Program-made: the position numbers and the translations under genes
NCBI GenBank assembly: GCA_016933835.1
Contig: JAFGAC010000194.1
Location: 124,001-188,000 of the forward strand
Reading direction: 5' to 3'
DNA length: 64,000 bases
DNA from: Clostridiales bacterium
Lineage (GTDB): Bacteria; Bacillota; Clostridia; Peptostreptococcales; Acidaminobacteraceae
Shown: positions 44,717-53,800 of the stretch, piece after piece
Layout of the letters: each line of letters opens with the position of its first letter
Numbering within the stretch: the first letter of the stretch is position 1
The notes under the pieces: model-generated
The model's input: only the letters and a program-made list of their open reading frames with translations
The model's database searches: none
Told to the model about the DNA's origin: nothing

Positions 44717-46581
44717 AATTTAGAGCAGTCTATTTTATGATTTTCAATCTTTCTATATAACGTATTTCTCGCAATGCCTAACACCAGTGCAGCCAAAGTA
44801 ATATTGCAATCATATTTTTTCAATATTTTTGCAATCTGTCGTTTTTCAACTTTTACCAGCGAAAGTTCTTCTTCATACACATTATTATTTAAAGAAATCA
44901 AATTTTCTGTATGATTAAAATCAATATCCGGCAATGCTTCAGTGTTTATGATCAGTTCAACAAAATTTTGAAGTTCTCGAATATTCCCAGGCCATGGGTA
45001 TTGAATCAATTTATCGTAATATTCATCAGGTATTTCAATTTGCTTTTTATTCAATCTATTAGAAATTTTATTTTGATAATAATCAAATAGTAATGGAATA
45101 TCCTCTTTGCGTTCTCTTAGAGGTAACAGATAAATCGGCAACACATTAAGTCTATAATAAAGATCTTTCCGAAATCTTTTTTTCTCCACTTCTTCTTTCA
45201 AATCTTTGTTGCTGGCAGCAATAATCCTCACATCAATAATTTTTTCTGTACCACCTATTCTACTGACGGTCTCCTCTTCTATAACCCGCAGCAGCCTATT
45301 TTGAAGTTCATAGGGCAACTCACCTATTTCATCCAAAAAAATCGTGCCTCCATCAGCCAATTCAAATTTACCTTTCCTTCCACCTTTTGCAGCCCCAGTA
45401 AAAGCACCTTCTTCATATCCGAACAATTCAGATTCAATCAAATTTTCAGGAATAGCACCACAATTTATTGCTATGAACGGTTGATTTTTTCTCTTGCTGT
45501 AATTTTGTATTGACTGTGCAAATATTTCTTTTCCAGTTCCACTCTCACCGATTAATAGGACAGTAGATTTACTGTTGGAAATTTTCTTGGCAAATTCAAT
45601 CGTTCTCAAAAAGTGATTGTTCTCACCGATCAATTTATCGAATGTATATGTCGCTCTTGAATTATTTACATTATCTTCATTTTTTCTTTTAAGTTCAATA
45701 TCCTTGAAATAACATACATAATTCGCCTCATCAGGATTCATATTTACTCTATATACAGAAATAAATATTTTTACTCTATTTAATTTTGAGTCTATTTTAA
45801 CTTCGACATCTTCAACATTCAATCCATCTGCTAATCTTCCCTGAATTTTATGCCAATCCGAAATCAAATTATAGACATTCATTTTTTCTGGAACATATCC
45901 AAAAATCGTTCTAATCCTATCATTGTTGAATATTACAAAACCATCATGATCAATAATAAATGCAGGAATAGGAATCGTATAAAAACAGCTTGGCAGATAA
46001 TACTGATTGTTAATTGAATTTTGAAGTCTTGTAAGTTCATAGTTTTTCTCTATCGCGTAACCTGCCGCAATTAAAGTTCCAATAATATGTGTATGTATCG
46101 AATAACTATATCCAGATAAATCCAACGTTCCGATGATAACATTGCTTTCATCGTGTATCGGAACGCATGAACATGTCATATCATGAAACGCTTCAATAAA
46201 ATGTTCATCGCCATGCAGTTGAATTGGCTTGTCTTCAATTAAAGTAAGTGCAATTGCATTAGTTCCAATACTTTTTTCATCCATAAACACTCCCGGATGT
46301 ATACCCATATTGAATACTATTTCTCCAATCTGCTCATCCCCTATTATACTCAGTACACAGCCCTTTTCATCTGTCAGCACCGCTAAAAAATGGGTGTCTT
46401 TTATTTCATTGTAAAGTTTATTTATGATTTTCTCTGATGCCAAAATTAAATCTGATGATTTTTTTAATCTTTTAATCAATTCATCTTTTTCCAATATTCG
46501 ATTACTGTATTTTTGTTCAGGAGAAATTCCAAATTCAATACTTCTGTTATGTGATTCTTCAACTATTTTTCTGAGCATCAT
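44713..46581 (-). CDS. Sigma-54-dependent transcriptional activator (AcoR-like, GAF-PAS-AAA+-Fis)
   Basis: About 622 aa; ATG 46581 has AAGG eight bases upstream, the ATG at 46587 being too close. Numbering from that upstream ATG: a GAF domain (about 60-190) with [10 protein letters not shown] as in AcoR-type regulators, a PAS domain (about 200-300), an AAA+ domain (about 315-550) with Walker A GESGTGKE (347-354), the sigma-54 contact loop GAFTGA (394-399) and DEIGELP, and a C-terminal Fis helix-turn-helix ([15 protein letters not shown]). Position suggests it activates the aor promoter. The ligand is unknown. Confidence 0.94.
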   Translation of the reverse strand: MMLRKIVEESHNRSIEFGISPEQKYSNRILEKDELIKRLKKSSDLILASEKIINKLYNEIKDTHFLAVLTDEKGCVLSIIGDEQIGEIVFNMGIHPGVFMDEKSIGTNAIALTLIEDKPIQLHGDEHFIEAFHDMTCSCVPIHDESNVIIGTLDLSGYSYSIHTHIIGTLIAAGYAIEKNYELTRLQNSINNQYYLPSCFYTIPIPAFIIDHDGFVIFNNDRIRTIFGYVPEKMNVYNLISDWHKIQGRLADGLNVEDVEVKIDSKLNRVKIFISVYRVNMNPDEANYVCYFKDIELKRKNEDNVNNSRATYTFDKLIGENNHFLRTIEFAKKISNSKSTVLLIGESGTGKEIFAQSIQNYSKRKNQPFIAINCGAIPENLIESELFGYEEGAFTGAAKGGRKGKFELADGGTIFLDEIGELPYELQNRLLRVIEEETVSRIGGTEKIIDVRIIAASNKDLKEEVEKKRFRKDLYYRLNVLPIYLLPLRERKEDIPLLFDYYQNKISNRLNKKQIEIPDEYYDKLIQYPWPGNIRELQNFVELIINTEALPDIDFNHTENLISLNNNVYEEELSLVKVEKRQIAKILKKYDCNITLAALVLGIARNTLYRKIENHKIDCSKL

Positions 46582-46608
46582 CTTCATCCTTTACATTCGT
46601 TTAGATAC

Positions 46609-46617
46609 TTTATACCA
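46609..46617 (-). promoter_or_regulatory. Extended -10 promoter for the sigma-54 activator gene
   Basis: The minus strand reads TGGTATAAA about 28 bases before the activator start, with no clear -35. It lies past the rpmF terminator, so the activator gene has its own start. Confidence 0.4.
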
Positions 46618-46651
46618 CATATTCGAACATTTAAATTTTTTATATAAAAAA

Positions 46652-46675
46652 ACCTGATGCATATTTGCACCAGGT
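46652..46675. terminator. Intrinsic terminator after rpmF
   Basis: ACCTGGTGCA pairs with TGCATCAGGT (one G-U) around AATA, then seven U's on the minus strand. It ends the yceD-rpmF unit five bases past the stop. Confidence 0.88.
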
Positions 46676-46680
46676 ATTTT

Positions 46681-46860
46681 TTACTCTACTGATATAATCT
46701 CTTCACCTTTATAGAATCCACATGATGGACATACATGATGAGGCATCATTGGTTCATGACACTGTGGACATATTGACAAGTTTGGAGCAGTCATTTTAAT
46801 ATTAGATGCTCTTCTTTTATCTCTTCTAGACTTAGAAATTTTTCTTTTAGGTACTGCCAT
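46681..46860 (-). CDS. rpmF: 50S ribosomal protein L32
   Basis: 59 aa, read directly from the sequence. It begins MAVPKRKISKSRRDKRRASN, the diagnostic L32 N-terminus, and carries a zinc ribbon of two CxxC pairs (CPQC and CPSC). L32 lies in the large subunit near the exit tunnel. GGAGGTG precedes the start. It follows yceD by 20 bases in the standard order. In many Firmicutes plsX/fapR follow directly; here the oxidoreductase module intervenes. Confidence 0.98.
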   Translation of the reverse strand: MAVPKRKISKSRRDKRRASNIKMTAPNLSICPQCHEPMMPHHVCPSCGFYKGEEIISVE

Positions 46861-46880
46861 GGATTACACCTCCTTATCAC

Positions 46881-47375
46881 TTAACTGAAAAAGTCGTCGA
46901 GGATTTCAAATCTAGAATCAACTTTTTCATCTTCACACTGACACGTTTCATGATTCAGATTCGTTCCACATACAGGACATAATCCCTTACAATCTTCATC
47001 ACACAGTACTTGTGTTGGTAAGCTGATAATCATTTCTTCCTTTATTGTCTCGACTAAATCTAAACGATTTTCAACAATTTCTATAACGTCTAAATCATCA
47101 GATTCATTTGGTAACAACATTTTATTGAGATTTCTATTGAAGCTCAACGGTACACTATCAAGGCAACGAGAACAGCTAAAAACCATCTGGCCTTGCATAT
47201 TCAAATCAAGAAATAATTGAGATCCTCGTTTTTCAACTTTTCCAACAACATGAATTGGTGTGGATTCAAGCATTCCTGTAGCTTCAAATTGCTCCTCTAA
47301 TTCAACATTGTAATCAAATTCAAATGGAATGGCAAGAACTTCTCCACTCATCACTCTTCTTAAATCAATTTTCAT
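46881..47375 (-). CDS. yceD: YceD family protein (DUF177), L32-associated
   Basis: 164 aa. The family is nearly always encoded beside rpmF and is linked to 23S rRNA accumulation. Signatures: a beta-rich N-terminal half, VFSCSRCLDSVPL, and the C-terminal cysteine block LCDEDCKGLCPVCGTNLNHE, then CQCED. AAGAGGTG precedes the start. It opens the yceD-rpmF unit behind a perfect consensus promoter. Confidence 0.93.
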   Translation of the reverse strand: MKIDLRRVMSGEVLAIPFEFDYNVELEEQFEATGMLESTPIHVVGKVEKRGSQLFLDLNMQGQMVFSCSRCLDSVPLSFNRNLNKMLLPNESDDLDVIEIVENRLDLVETIKEEMIISLPTQVLCDEDCKGLCPVCGTNLNHETCQCEDEKVDSRFEILDDFFS

Positions 47376-47405
47376 ATTAATGCACCTCTTAATTACAACA
47401 TTATT

Positions 47406-47434
47406 ATTATATAGAGTGATTTTTTGTTTGTCAA
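47406..47434 (-). promoter_or_regulatory. Consensus promoter for yceD-rpmF
   Basis: -35 TTGACA (47429-47434), 17-base spacer, -10 TATAAT (47406-47411): a perfect sigma-A promoter, 10 bases past the ackA stop codon. Confidence 0.9.
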
Positions 47435-47443
47435 GAAATAATA

Positions 47444-48643
47444 TTAGAGCGCACTCACAATTTCCTCTGTATCTCTAGCAATCATAAGCTCCTCATTAGT
47501 TGGAACCAAAAGCACTTTGACTTTAGAATTTTCAGATGAAACAACTCTTTCTTTACCTCTTACATTATTTGCTTCAGAATCAATTTCGACGCCCATAAAT
47601 TCTAAACCTTCGCAGATTGCTTTACGGTCAGGCGGTGAATTTTCTCCCAATCCCGCAGTAAATATAATGACATCAACGCCACCCATAAGAGCAGCATATG
47701 AAGCTATGTACTCTTTGACTCTGTTTTGATAGATTGTAAGAGCCAATTTAGCTCTTTCATGTCCAGCCTCAGCAGCATTTTCAACATCTCTAAAATCACT
47801 TGAAATCCCTGAAATACCTAAAATACCAGATTTTTTATTTAATATATCATCCATTTCCTGAATTGAAAGATTTTCTTTATTCATTAAGAAAGTCAAGATT
47901 GCCGGATCAAGATCTCCTGATCTCGTACCCATTACAAGTCCTTCAAGAGGCGTAAATCCCATTGAAGTCGCGACAGATTTTCCATTTTTTACAGCTGCTA
48001 AACTTGCACCGTTTCCTAAATGGCAACTGACTATTTTCATATTATTATAATCCATACCTAGCATTTCAGCAGCTCTTGCTGAAACATAACGATGTGAAGT
48101 TCCATGAAAACCATATCTTCTAACTGCGTATTTTTCATAATATTCATAAGGAATAGGATATATATATGATTCTTTAGGCATTGTTTGATGGAATGCAGTA
48201 TCAAATACGCCTACATTCTTAATGTTTGGCAACAATTCTTGTATCGCTTTAATTCCCATTATATTTGGAGGGTTGTGTAACGGTGCCAAATCAATGCATT
48301 CTTCTAGTGCTTCCATAACTTCATCTGTGATTAGAACTGATCCACTGAATTTTTCACCAGCATGCACAACACGATGTCCAGCAGCGTCGATTTCATTCAA
48401 ATCTTTAATAGCACCATATTTTTCATTTGTCAAAGCATTTAAAACAACACTTAGTGCCTCTTTATGATCTTTCATAGGTGTTACAATCAATTCTTTACCC
48501 TTGCCTGTTGTCTCATGTTTTAATTGTGATCCTTCAATACCTATTCTCTCAACTATACCTATAGCCAAGAGTGCTTCTCCATCCATATCAAGCAATTGAT
48601 ACTTTAACGAAGAAGAGCCACAGTTTATAACGATTACCTTCAT
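47444..48643 (-). CDS. ackA: Acetate kinase
   Basis: 399 aa from ATG 48643 (AAGGAGG eight bases upstream); the longer frame to 48712 has no site. It interconverts acetyl phosphate plus ADP with acetate plus ATP, the energy-yielding last step of acetate fermentation. Motifs: [56 protein letters not shown] and [10 protein letters not shown]. The phosphotransacetylase gene often found beside it is absent here. Divergent from tmcAL. Confidence 0.98.
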   Translation of the reverse strand: MKVIVINCGSSSLKYQLLDMDGEALLAIGIVERIGIEGSQLKHETTGKGKELIVTPMKDHKEALSVVLNALTNEKYGAIKDLNEIDAAGHRVVHAGEKFSGSVLITDEVMEALEECIDLAPLHNPPNIMGIKAIQELLPNIKNVGVFDTAFHQTMPKESYIYPIPYEYYEKYAVRRYGFHGTSHRYVSARAAEMLGMDYNNMKIVSCHLGNGASLAAVKNGKSVATSMGFTPLEGLVMGTRSGDLDPAILTFLMNKENLSIQEMDDILNKKSGILGISGISSDFRDVENAAEAGHERAKLALTIYQNRVKEYIASYAALMGGVDVIIFTAGLGENSPPDRKAICEGLEFMGVEIDSEANNVRGKERVVSSENSKVKVLLVPTNEELMIARDTEEIVSAL

Positions 48644-48692
48644 TGAGTCCTCCTTAAAACTACTCACATATTTTGTATACAATACACCATCT

Positions 48693-48722
48693 ATTATACA
48701 CTTCATCAACAAACATTTTCAA
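48693..48722 (-). promoter_or_regulatory. Promoter for ackA
   Basis: -35 TTGAAA (48717-48722), 18-base spacer, -10 TATAAT (48693-48698). A 10-bp palindrome TTGTATACAA sits about 15 bases downstream and could be a regulatory site. Confidence 0.6.
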
Positions 48723-48736
48723 GTCCTTATATTTAC

Positions 48737-48745
48737 TGTTATAAT
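48737..48745 (+). promoter_or_regulatory. Extended -10 promoter for tmcAL
   Basis: TGTTATAAT on the + strand, ending 16 bases before the tmcAL ATG. The predicted leader is only about 10 nt, barely holding the AGGTGA site. Confidence 0.5.
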
Positions 48746-48761
48746 GTTTTTAGGTGATAAT

Positions 48762-49961
48762 ATGAAAATATTAGGTATAATTGCAGAATATAATCCATTC
48801 CATAATGGCCATGAACATCATTTAAAGCAAAGCATAAAAATTACAGAGGCTACTCACACTATCGCAATAATGAGCGGTAACTTTGTTCAGCGAGGTGAAC
48901 CAGCTTTAATGGATAAGTGGATTCGTGCCAAAACAGCCATCGACAACGGCATAAATCTTGTTGTAGAACTCCCCATTGTCAACGCAATATCAAGTGCTGA
49001 AAAATTTGCGCACGGCAGTATCCATCTACTGAATCAAATGGGTATTGTAGATGATATCGTCTTTGGTTCAGAAAGTGGTGATTTATCTTTAATTGAAAAA
49101 ACTGCAGAATTTTTATCGATTGAATCCAATTCTTATAAAGCACATCTTAAAAATCATTTGAATAATGGCGTCTCATTTCCTTCTGCAAGAGAAATGGCTT
49201 TACAAGATATCGGCTTTAGCAACAACAATCTTAAATCAAATGATATTTTAGGAATTGAGTATATTAAAGCTATCAGAAGACTGAACAGTCCCATTTCATA
49301 CCATTTGTTGAAAAGAGAATCAGTGGACTACCATTCTTTACAATTAGTGAACTCTTTTGCAAGCGCAACCGGCATCCGTCAGTGGATAAAAAACGATGAT
49401 TACCTGAGTGTTCGCTCTTCAACACCTCCATTGACATATCAAACTATATCCGAATACTCAGATTTTATCTTTTTAGAAGATTTTTATGAAATATTAAGAT
49501 ATAAAGTACTTTCTGCACCTTCAAAAGAATTATCTGAAATATATGAAATAACTGAAGGCTTGGAAAACAGAATTTTTGAAAGTATGAAAATTTCCACAAA
49601 TATGGAATCCTTCATAAATTCTGTTAAAATAAAAAGATTCACAATGACACGAATTAAAAGAGTACTTCTAAATATTCTTTTAGACCTTAAAGCTGAATCA
49701 GTTTCTTCTTCTGATTTATTATCTCCTCAATATATAAGAATTTTAGGCGCAGATGAAAAAGGATTAGAAATATTGAGAAAATTAAAAGAAAACGAAAATT
49801 TATCTGTTATAACAAATCTCAGTAAATTTAAAACTGAAAATCCTTTAATTCTTGAACAATTACGTTATGATATCTTGGCCAGTGATTTGTATTCAATCAT
49901 AAAGAAAGAAAAACTTGGACAAGATTATTACCGCAATCCATATATTAAAAAAAACAAATGA
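48762..49961 (+). CDS. tmcAL: tRNA(Met) cytidine acetate ligase TmcAL (YlbM)
   Basis: 399 aa from ATG 48762 (AGGTGA upstream). TmcAL makes N4-acetylcytidine at the wobble position of elongator tRNA-Met using acetate and ATP. The nucleotidyltransferase motif GIIAEYNPFHNGHEHHL is at the N-terminus, followed by IMSGNFVQRGEPALMDKW, ELPIVNAISSAEKFA and FGSESGD, all family blocks. It is one of two + strand genes here. Its neighbour makes or uses acetate, the substrate of this ligase. Confidence 0.95.
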   Translation: MKILGIIAEYNPFHNGHEHHLKQSIKITEATHTIAIMSGNFVQRGEPALMDKWIRAKTAIDNGINLVVELPIVNAISSAEKFAHGSIHLLNQMGIVDDIVFGSESGDLSLIEKTAEFLSIESNSYKAHLKNHLNNGVSFPSAREMALQDIGFSNNNLKSNDILGIEYIKAIRRLNSPISYHLLKRESVDYHSLQLVNSFASATGIRQWIKNDDYLSVRSSTPPLTYQTISEYSDFIFLEDFYEILRYKVLSAPSKELSEIYEITEGLENRIFESMKISTNMESFINSVKIKRFTMTRIKRVLLNILLDLKAESVSSSDLLSPQYIRILGADEKGLEILRKLKENENLSVITNLSKFKTENPLILEQLRYDILASDLYSIIKKEKLGQDYYRNPYIKKNK

Positions 49962-50103
49962 CGCTCCTGCATTATTTATATAACCAAGAAGCAGTTTGTG
50001 AATATCATCAAATTCTTCCTGATAATAATTTCTGATAATTTCATTTTTTGCAACTTTATAAATATATTTCTCTTTTCCAATTTATCAAATTTTTATGCTA
50101 AAA

Positions 50104-50147
50104 AACGCCATTCCTCCCACGACTGAAGTCACGGGTGTTCTGGCGTT
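50104..50147 (-). mobile_element. Orphan hairpin resembling an IS200/IS605-type element end
   Basis: Read on the minus strand, AACGCCA pairs with TGGCGTT and encloses a second stem, CCCGTGACT-TC-AGTCGTGGG (two G-U pairs), followed by TTTTTAGC. A CCC-n-GACTTCAGTC-n-GGGAGG core is typical of the subterminal hairpins of IS605-family elements and of the right-end RNA next to tnpB. No transposase or tnpB is present, so this would be a remnant. It could instead be a compound terminator. Confidence 0.45.
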
Positions 50148-50169
50148 AATTATAAAGTTCAATAAAATA

Positions 50170-50203
50170 CCGCAAAATATGATTTTCCAATTCATAATTG
50201 CGG
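50170..50203. terminator. Bidirectional terminator between tmcAL and the coaD operon
   Basis: CCGCAA (50170-50175) pairs with TTGCGG (50198-50203), continued by TATGA/TCATA inside. The + strand side is followed by CTTTTTT and the minus side by TATTTTATT, so it can stop both convergent transcripts. Confidence 0.7.
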
Positions 50204-50229
50204 CTTTTTTATATATTGAATCAAACCAT

Positions 50230-50730
50230 TCACTTGTTTTTTTCTTGTCCATCAATGTATTTCTTTAATTCATTTTTATTATTTTCTAATAGTTCAGTTA
50301 CATCAATCATGTTATTGTATGCTTTTGAAATAATATCATAAGAATATAAAAATGCATTTTTTTTAATTTCTTCCGCATCAGCTTTCGCTTTTGATAATAT
50401 CATATCTGATTTTTGCCTTGCCAATTCTACAACCTTATGCTCGTCAAGCAAATGATCAAATTGATCTTTTGCACCTCTTAAAATTTGAGTTTCTTTTGTT
50501 TGCGCTTCATTAACAATACGATCAGCATCTCTTTTTGCATCATCAATAATTTTATTTCTTTCATCTTTAATCCATTTAGCATGTTTAATTTCATCTGGCA
50601 AAAGGAGCTGAATTTCTTTTAGTAAATTGCTTATCTCATTTCTATCGATCAATATCTTTCCTGAAAAAGGAATAGAAGAAGATACCTCCAGCTTGCTTTC
50701 AAACTCATCCAGTAATTCTAATACTTTCAT
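50230..50730 (-). CDS. Coiled-coil protein of unknown function (downstream of coaD)
   Basis: 166 aa, mostly charged helix with heptad-like spacing (DDAKRDADRIVNEAQTKETQ onward), resembling the stalk subunits of F/V-type ATPases, which is why such clostridial proteins are often named ATPase. No nucleotide-binding motif is visible. The N-terminal 50 residues (LLDEFESKLEVSSSIPFSGK) are a separate conserved segment. It overlaps the coaD stop by four bases, so it is co-translated. Position and coils suggest a structural or envelope role, unproven. Confidence 0.85.
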   Translation of the reverse strand: MKVLELLDEFESKLEVSSSIPFSGKILIDRNEISNLLKEIQLLLPDEIKHAKWIKDERNKIIDDAKRDADRIVNEAQTKETQILRGAKDQFDHLLDEHKVVELARQKSDMILSKAKADAEEIKKNAFLYSYDIISKAYNNMIDVTELLENNKNELKKYIDGQEKNK

Positions 50731-51218
50731 TTTTCTCCCCCTTTACCAAGCTTGTTCATAATTTGATCATAAACATAATCCGTCACAAATTCATTTACTC
50801 GACCACCTAAAACAGCAACTTCTTTCACGAGGCTTGAACTTAAAAAAGAATATTCAGGACTTGTCATCATAAAAAGAGTTTCTATTTCACTGCATATACC
50901 CTTATTCATTAAAGCCATTTGAAATTCATATTCAAAATCAGTGACAGCACGCAGTCCTTTGATTATGACATTCACATTTTTACTTGTTACATAGTCAGTC
51001 AATAAACCAACGAAAGTATCAACTTTTACATTACCTAGATCCTTAATTGAATTTTCAATCATAGCAACACGTTCATGCAGCTCAAACATTGATTTTTTAT
51101 TAGGATTGTGAATGACTGCAACAATCAATTCATCACAAATTTTTGATGACCTTTTTATTACATCCAAATGACCTCTTGTAACTGGATCAAAACTCCCGGG
51201 ATAAACGGCTGTTTTCAC
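50727..51218 (-). CDS. coaD: Phosphopantetheine adenylyltransferase
   Basis: 163 aa from a GTG start with AAGGAGGAG upstream. It adenylates 4'-phosphopantetheine in coenzyme A synthesis. The nucleotidyltransferase motif AVYPGSFDPVTRGHLDVI is at the N-terminus, followed by VNVIIKGLRAVTDFEYEFQM and SPEYSFLSSSLVKEVA. It lies three bases after rsmD, the conserved recG-rsmD-coaD order. Confidence 0.98.
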   Translation of the reverse strand: MKTAVYPGSFDPVTRGHLDVIKRSSKICDELIVAVIHNPNKKSMFELHERVAMIENSIKDLGNVKVDTFVGLLTDYVTSKNVNVIIKGLRAVTDFEYEFQMALMNKGICSEIETLFMMTSPEYSFLSSSLVKEVAVLGGRVNEFVTDYVYDQIMNKLGKGGEK

Positions 51219-51220
51219 GA

Positions 51221-51778
51221 TTACTCCTCCTTTTGATGGTAAAAACTTAAAGAGGTATTACCATATTTCTTATATTTATATTTTTCCAAATTCATATACT
51301 CTTCACTGTATTCTTCATCCGGATGATGTTCTACAACAATTATACCATTTTCATTCAATAAATTGTTTTCTGCTATAATTTCCATCGCTCTTAAACCCAT
51401 GCCTTTTTTATGTGGAGGGTCCAAGAATATAATATCAAATTTCATTTCATTTCTTTTCGCATTCAGCAAGAAATTTTCAAAATCATTGTTGATTATTTCA
51501 GCTTGATCAGATAATTTTGTTTTTCCAAGATTTTCTATTATTACAGCGATGCATTTAGGATTCTTTTCAATAAAATATGCTTTTTTTGCGCCACGACTTA
51601 AACATTCAATACATAAGCTTCCCGACCCACTGAATAAATCAAGTACCACAGAATCATAAATATCATGTTGAATAATATTGAACATGTTTTCTTTAACTCG
51701 ATCTACTGTAGGTCTTGTTGTCATTTCTGGAATCGTATTCAACTTGATACCTCTGGCAGTTCCTGCAATTACCCTCAT
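51221..51778 (-). CDS. rsmD: 16S rRNA (guanine-966-N2)-methyltransferase
   Basis: 185 aa from ATG 51778 (AAGGAG upstream); the open frame upstream to 51871 lies inside recG. RsmD methylates G966 of 16S rRNA. Motifs: MRVIAGTARGIKLN, TRPTVDRVKENMFNII, SAM-binding VLDLFSGSGSLCIECLSRGA, and the catalytic DIIFLDPPHKKG. Ends three bases before coaD. Confidence 0.97.
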   Translation of the reverse strand: MRVIAGTARGIKLNTIPEMTTRPTVDRVKENMFNIIQHDIYDSVVLDLFSGSGSLCIECLSRGAKKAYFIEKNPKCIAVIIENLGKTKLSDQAEIINNDFENFLLNAKRNEMKFDIIFLDPPHKKGMGLRAMEIIAENNLLNENGIIVVEHHPDEEYSEEYMNLEKYKYKKYGNTSLSFYHQKEE

Positions 51779-51788
51779 AATTAACTCC

Positions 51789-53759
51789 TTACACAAAAAT
51801 GCTTTGATTGTATTTTTGTAGATAAATTTTAAATTTTTCTCTATTTTCAAAAAGCTCTTCAACATCTTCAACTGTTTTTTCCATTATAGTCTGATGTTTA
51901 AAAAGATCGGCTATGAGGAAATGATTTGTTCCATGCTGCTTTATGCCAAGCACTTCTCCCGGGCCCCTGATTTCCAAATCTTTTTGAGCCAAAACAAACC
52001 CATCGTTGCTATCACTCATCGCTTTTAAACGATCAGTGTTTCCATTGGATACCAAATAGCAGCAACTATCCCAAACACCTCTTCCAACTCTACCTCTCAA
52101 TTGATGTAATTGACTGAGGCCAAATCTTTCAGCATTGTATACTACAATAAAGCTTGCATTAGGAATATCAATTCCAACTTCAATGACAGTCGTAGAAACT
52201 AAAATATCATATTGATGATCTTTAAAATCCTTCAGTATTTGTTCGCGTTCTTCAAATTTCAACTGACCATGAACAACCGCCGTTCTATATTCACTAAAAT
52301 TAGCTTTGATTTCTTCATACCCATTTTGAATTGATTTAACTTGATCAAAATGCTCACTGTCTTCAATAAATGGAAATACTATGTACCCCTGCTTATTTTC
52401 ATTCAATTGATTTTTTATTGCTTCAATTAATTTATTTTGCTGATTCTCTTTCAATATCACCGTTTTAATCGGTTTCCTGCCTTTAGGCAATTCTTTAATA
52501 GTTGAAACACTAATATCTGAATATAAAACCATTGCCACTGTTCTTGGTATTGGTGTTGCACTCATCATAAGATAATTAGCTTTTTCATTCTTATCGATCA
52601 ATATTTTTCTCTGATTTACACCAAAACGATGTTGTTCATCAGTAATGATCAATCCTAATTTTTTAAAACTTACAGATTCTTGAATTAATGCATGCGTTCC
52701 TATTATAATATCAGCCTGACCATCTCTAATCAACTCATGTATTTCTTCCTTGTCTGCTACCGAACTTGTCAGCAATATAATGCGAAGTTCATCAGGCAAT
52801 ATATTTCGAAAATTATTGTAATGCTGTACCGCCAATATTTCAGTTGGTACCATCACCGCAGTTTGAAATTGATTTAAAAAACTCAAATAACTGGCTATAA
52901 TACCAACAATTGTCTTGCCGCTGCCGACATCACCCTGCAACAACCTTCGCATAGGTTTTTTATCTTCAAGATCAGCAATTATCTCATTCATGACAATCAT
53001 TTGATCATGCGTCAATTTAAAAGGCAAAGAGCTCGTTAAATTTTCAATCTGATTTTCAAAGTTTTTAAACCGATGTCCATTTTTATACGCATCCGCTTCT
53101 TTAATCAAATAATTTCCTAATATAAAATTAAAAAACTCCTCATAAATCAAACGGTATTTTGATTCTTTAAATTTTATTCTGTTTTCAGGAAAATGAATGT
53201 TTTCTAATGCATATTTCCTTGAGCAGAGTTTATTTTTTTCAATAAAAAATTCAGGAAGTATTTCCTGAATTTCAAAGGAAAGACTTTGTCTTATAAAATC
53301 CCTCATGTTTTTTTGACTCAATTCACCAGGTATTTTATATACTGGTTCAATTCCTAAAAAATTTTCCTGTACACTCTCTACCATTTCAGGGTGAATTACT
53401 TTAAAAGTTTTACCGGAAATATCAATCTTTCCAAATATATAATACTCATGTTGAAACTTGAATTTGTTTTTCAAATAATCAGCTTGAAAAAATATTGCTT
53501 CACCGATAAAACCATCGCTTTCTACCTTTAAAACTAGCATATCTTTTTTACCGTAATTTTTTCTGACTTTCAAATCAACAACGGTTCCTTTGATTACTGC
53601 AGAGTCGCCTGATTTTAACTGTGCAAGATTATACAAAACTGATTTGTCAATGTATTTTGTTGGGAAATAATAAAGCAAATCATCTGTTTCCAACAATTCC
53701 ATTTCACTCAACAACTTTTCTTTTTTGGGCCCTACCCCTTTTAGCTGTTTTACTTTCAC
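51789..53759 (-). CDS. recG: ATP-dependent DNA helicase RecG
   Basis: 656 aa from GTG 53759 (GGAG eight bases upstream); the ATG at 53792 falls in the upstream terminator. RecG remodels stalled forks and branched DNA. An N-terminal wedge/OB domain (about 50-150) precedes the helicase core with LLQGDVGSGKTIVGIIAS, ITDEQHRFGVNQR, MSATPIPRT, STTVIEVGIDIPNA and QLHQLRGRVGRG. Typical of the family in order and length. Confidence 0.97.
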   Translation of the reverse strand: MKVKQLKGVGPKKEKLLSEMELLETDDLLYYFPTKYIDKSVLYNLAQLKSGDSAVIKGTVVDLKVRKNYGKKDMLVLKVESDGFIGEAIFFQADYLKNKFKFQHEYYIFGKIDISGKTFKVIHPEMVESVQENFLGIEPVYKIPGELSQKNMRDFIRQSLSFEIQEILPEFFIEKNKLCSRKYALENIHFPENRIKFKESKYRLIYEEFFNFILGNYLIKEADAYKNGHRFKNFENQIENLTSSLPFKLTHDQMIVMNEIIADLEDKKPMRRLLQGDVGSGKTIVGIIASYLSFLNQFQTAVMVPTEILAVQHYNNFRNILPDELRIILLTSSVADKEEIHELIRDGQADIIIGTHALIQESVSFKKLGLIITDEQHRFGVNQRKILIDKNEKANYLMMSATPIPRTVAMVLYSDISVSTIKELPKGRKPIKTVILKENQQNKLIEAIKNQLNENKQGYIVFPFIEDSEHFDQVKSIQNGYEEIKANFSEYRTAVVHGQLKFEEREQILKDFKDHQYDILVSTTVIEVGIDIPNASFIVVYNAERFGLSQLHQLRGRVGRGVWDSCCYLVSNGNTDRLKAMSDSNDGFVLAQKDLEIRGPGEVLGIKQHGTNHFLIADLFKHQTIMEKTVEDVEELFENREKFKIYLQKYNQSIFV

Positions 53760-53777
53760 AAAATCAACTCCATTAGA

Positions 53778-53800
53778 AAAAGAGGGCAACACCCTCTTTT
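53778..53800 (-). terminator. Intrinsic terminator between fakA and recG
   Basis: AAAAGAGGG pairs with CCCTCTTTT around a 5-nt loop, then TTC. The stem includes the fakA stop. The short U-tract suggests incomplete termination, leaving readthrough into recG. Confidence 0.7.

Larger units (their letters stand above)
49962..50229. other. Gene-poor spacer between tmcAL and the coaD operon
   Basis: 268 bases with no complete gene. It holds a 40-codon open stretch on the minus strand with protein-like composition but no start (49962-50081, containing RNYYQEEFDDIHKLLLGY), a compound hairpin at 50104-50147 and a terminator at 50170-50203. The open stretch may be debris of a lost gene or chance. Confidence 0.5.

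Noticed and set aside
48668-48685. TTGTATACAA palindrome before ackA as a catabolite-control (cre) or CodY site
   Set aside because: It matches neither consensus; a 10-bp palindrome is expected by chance in AT-rich spacers.
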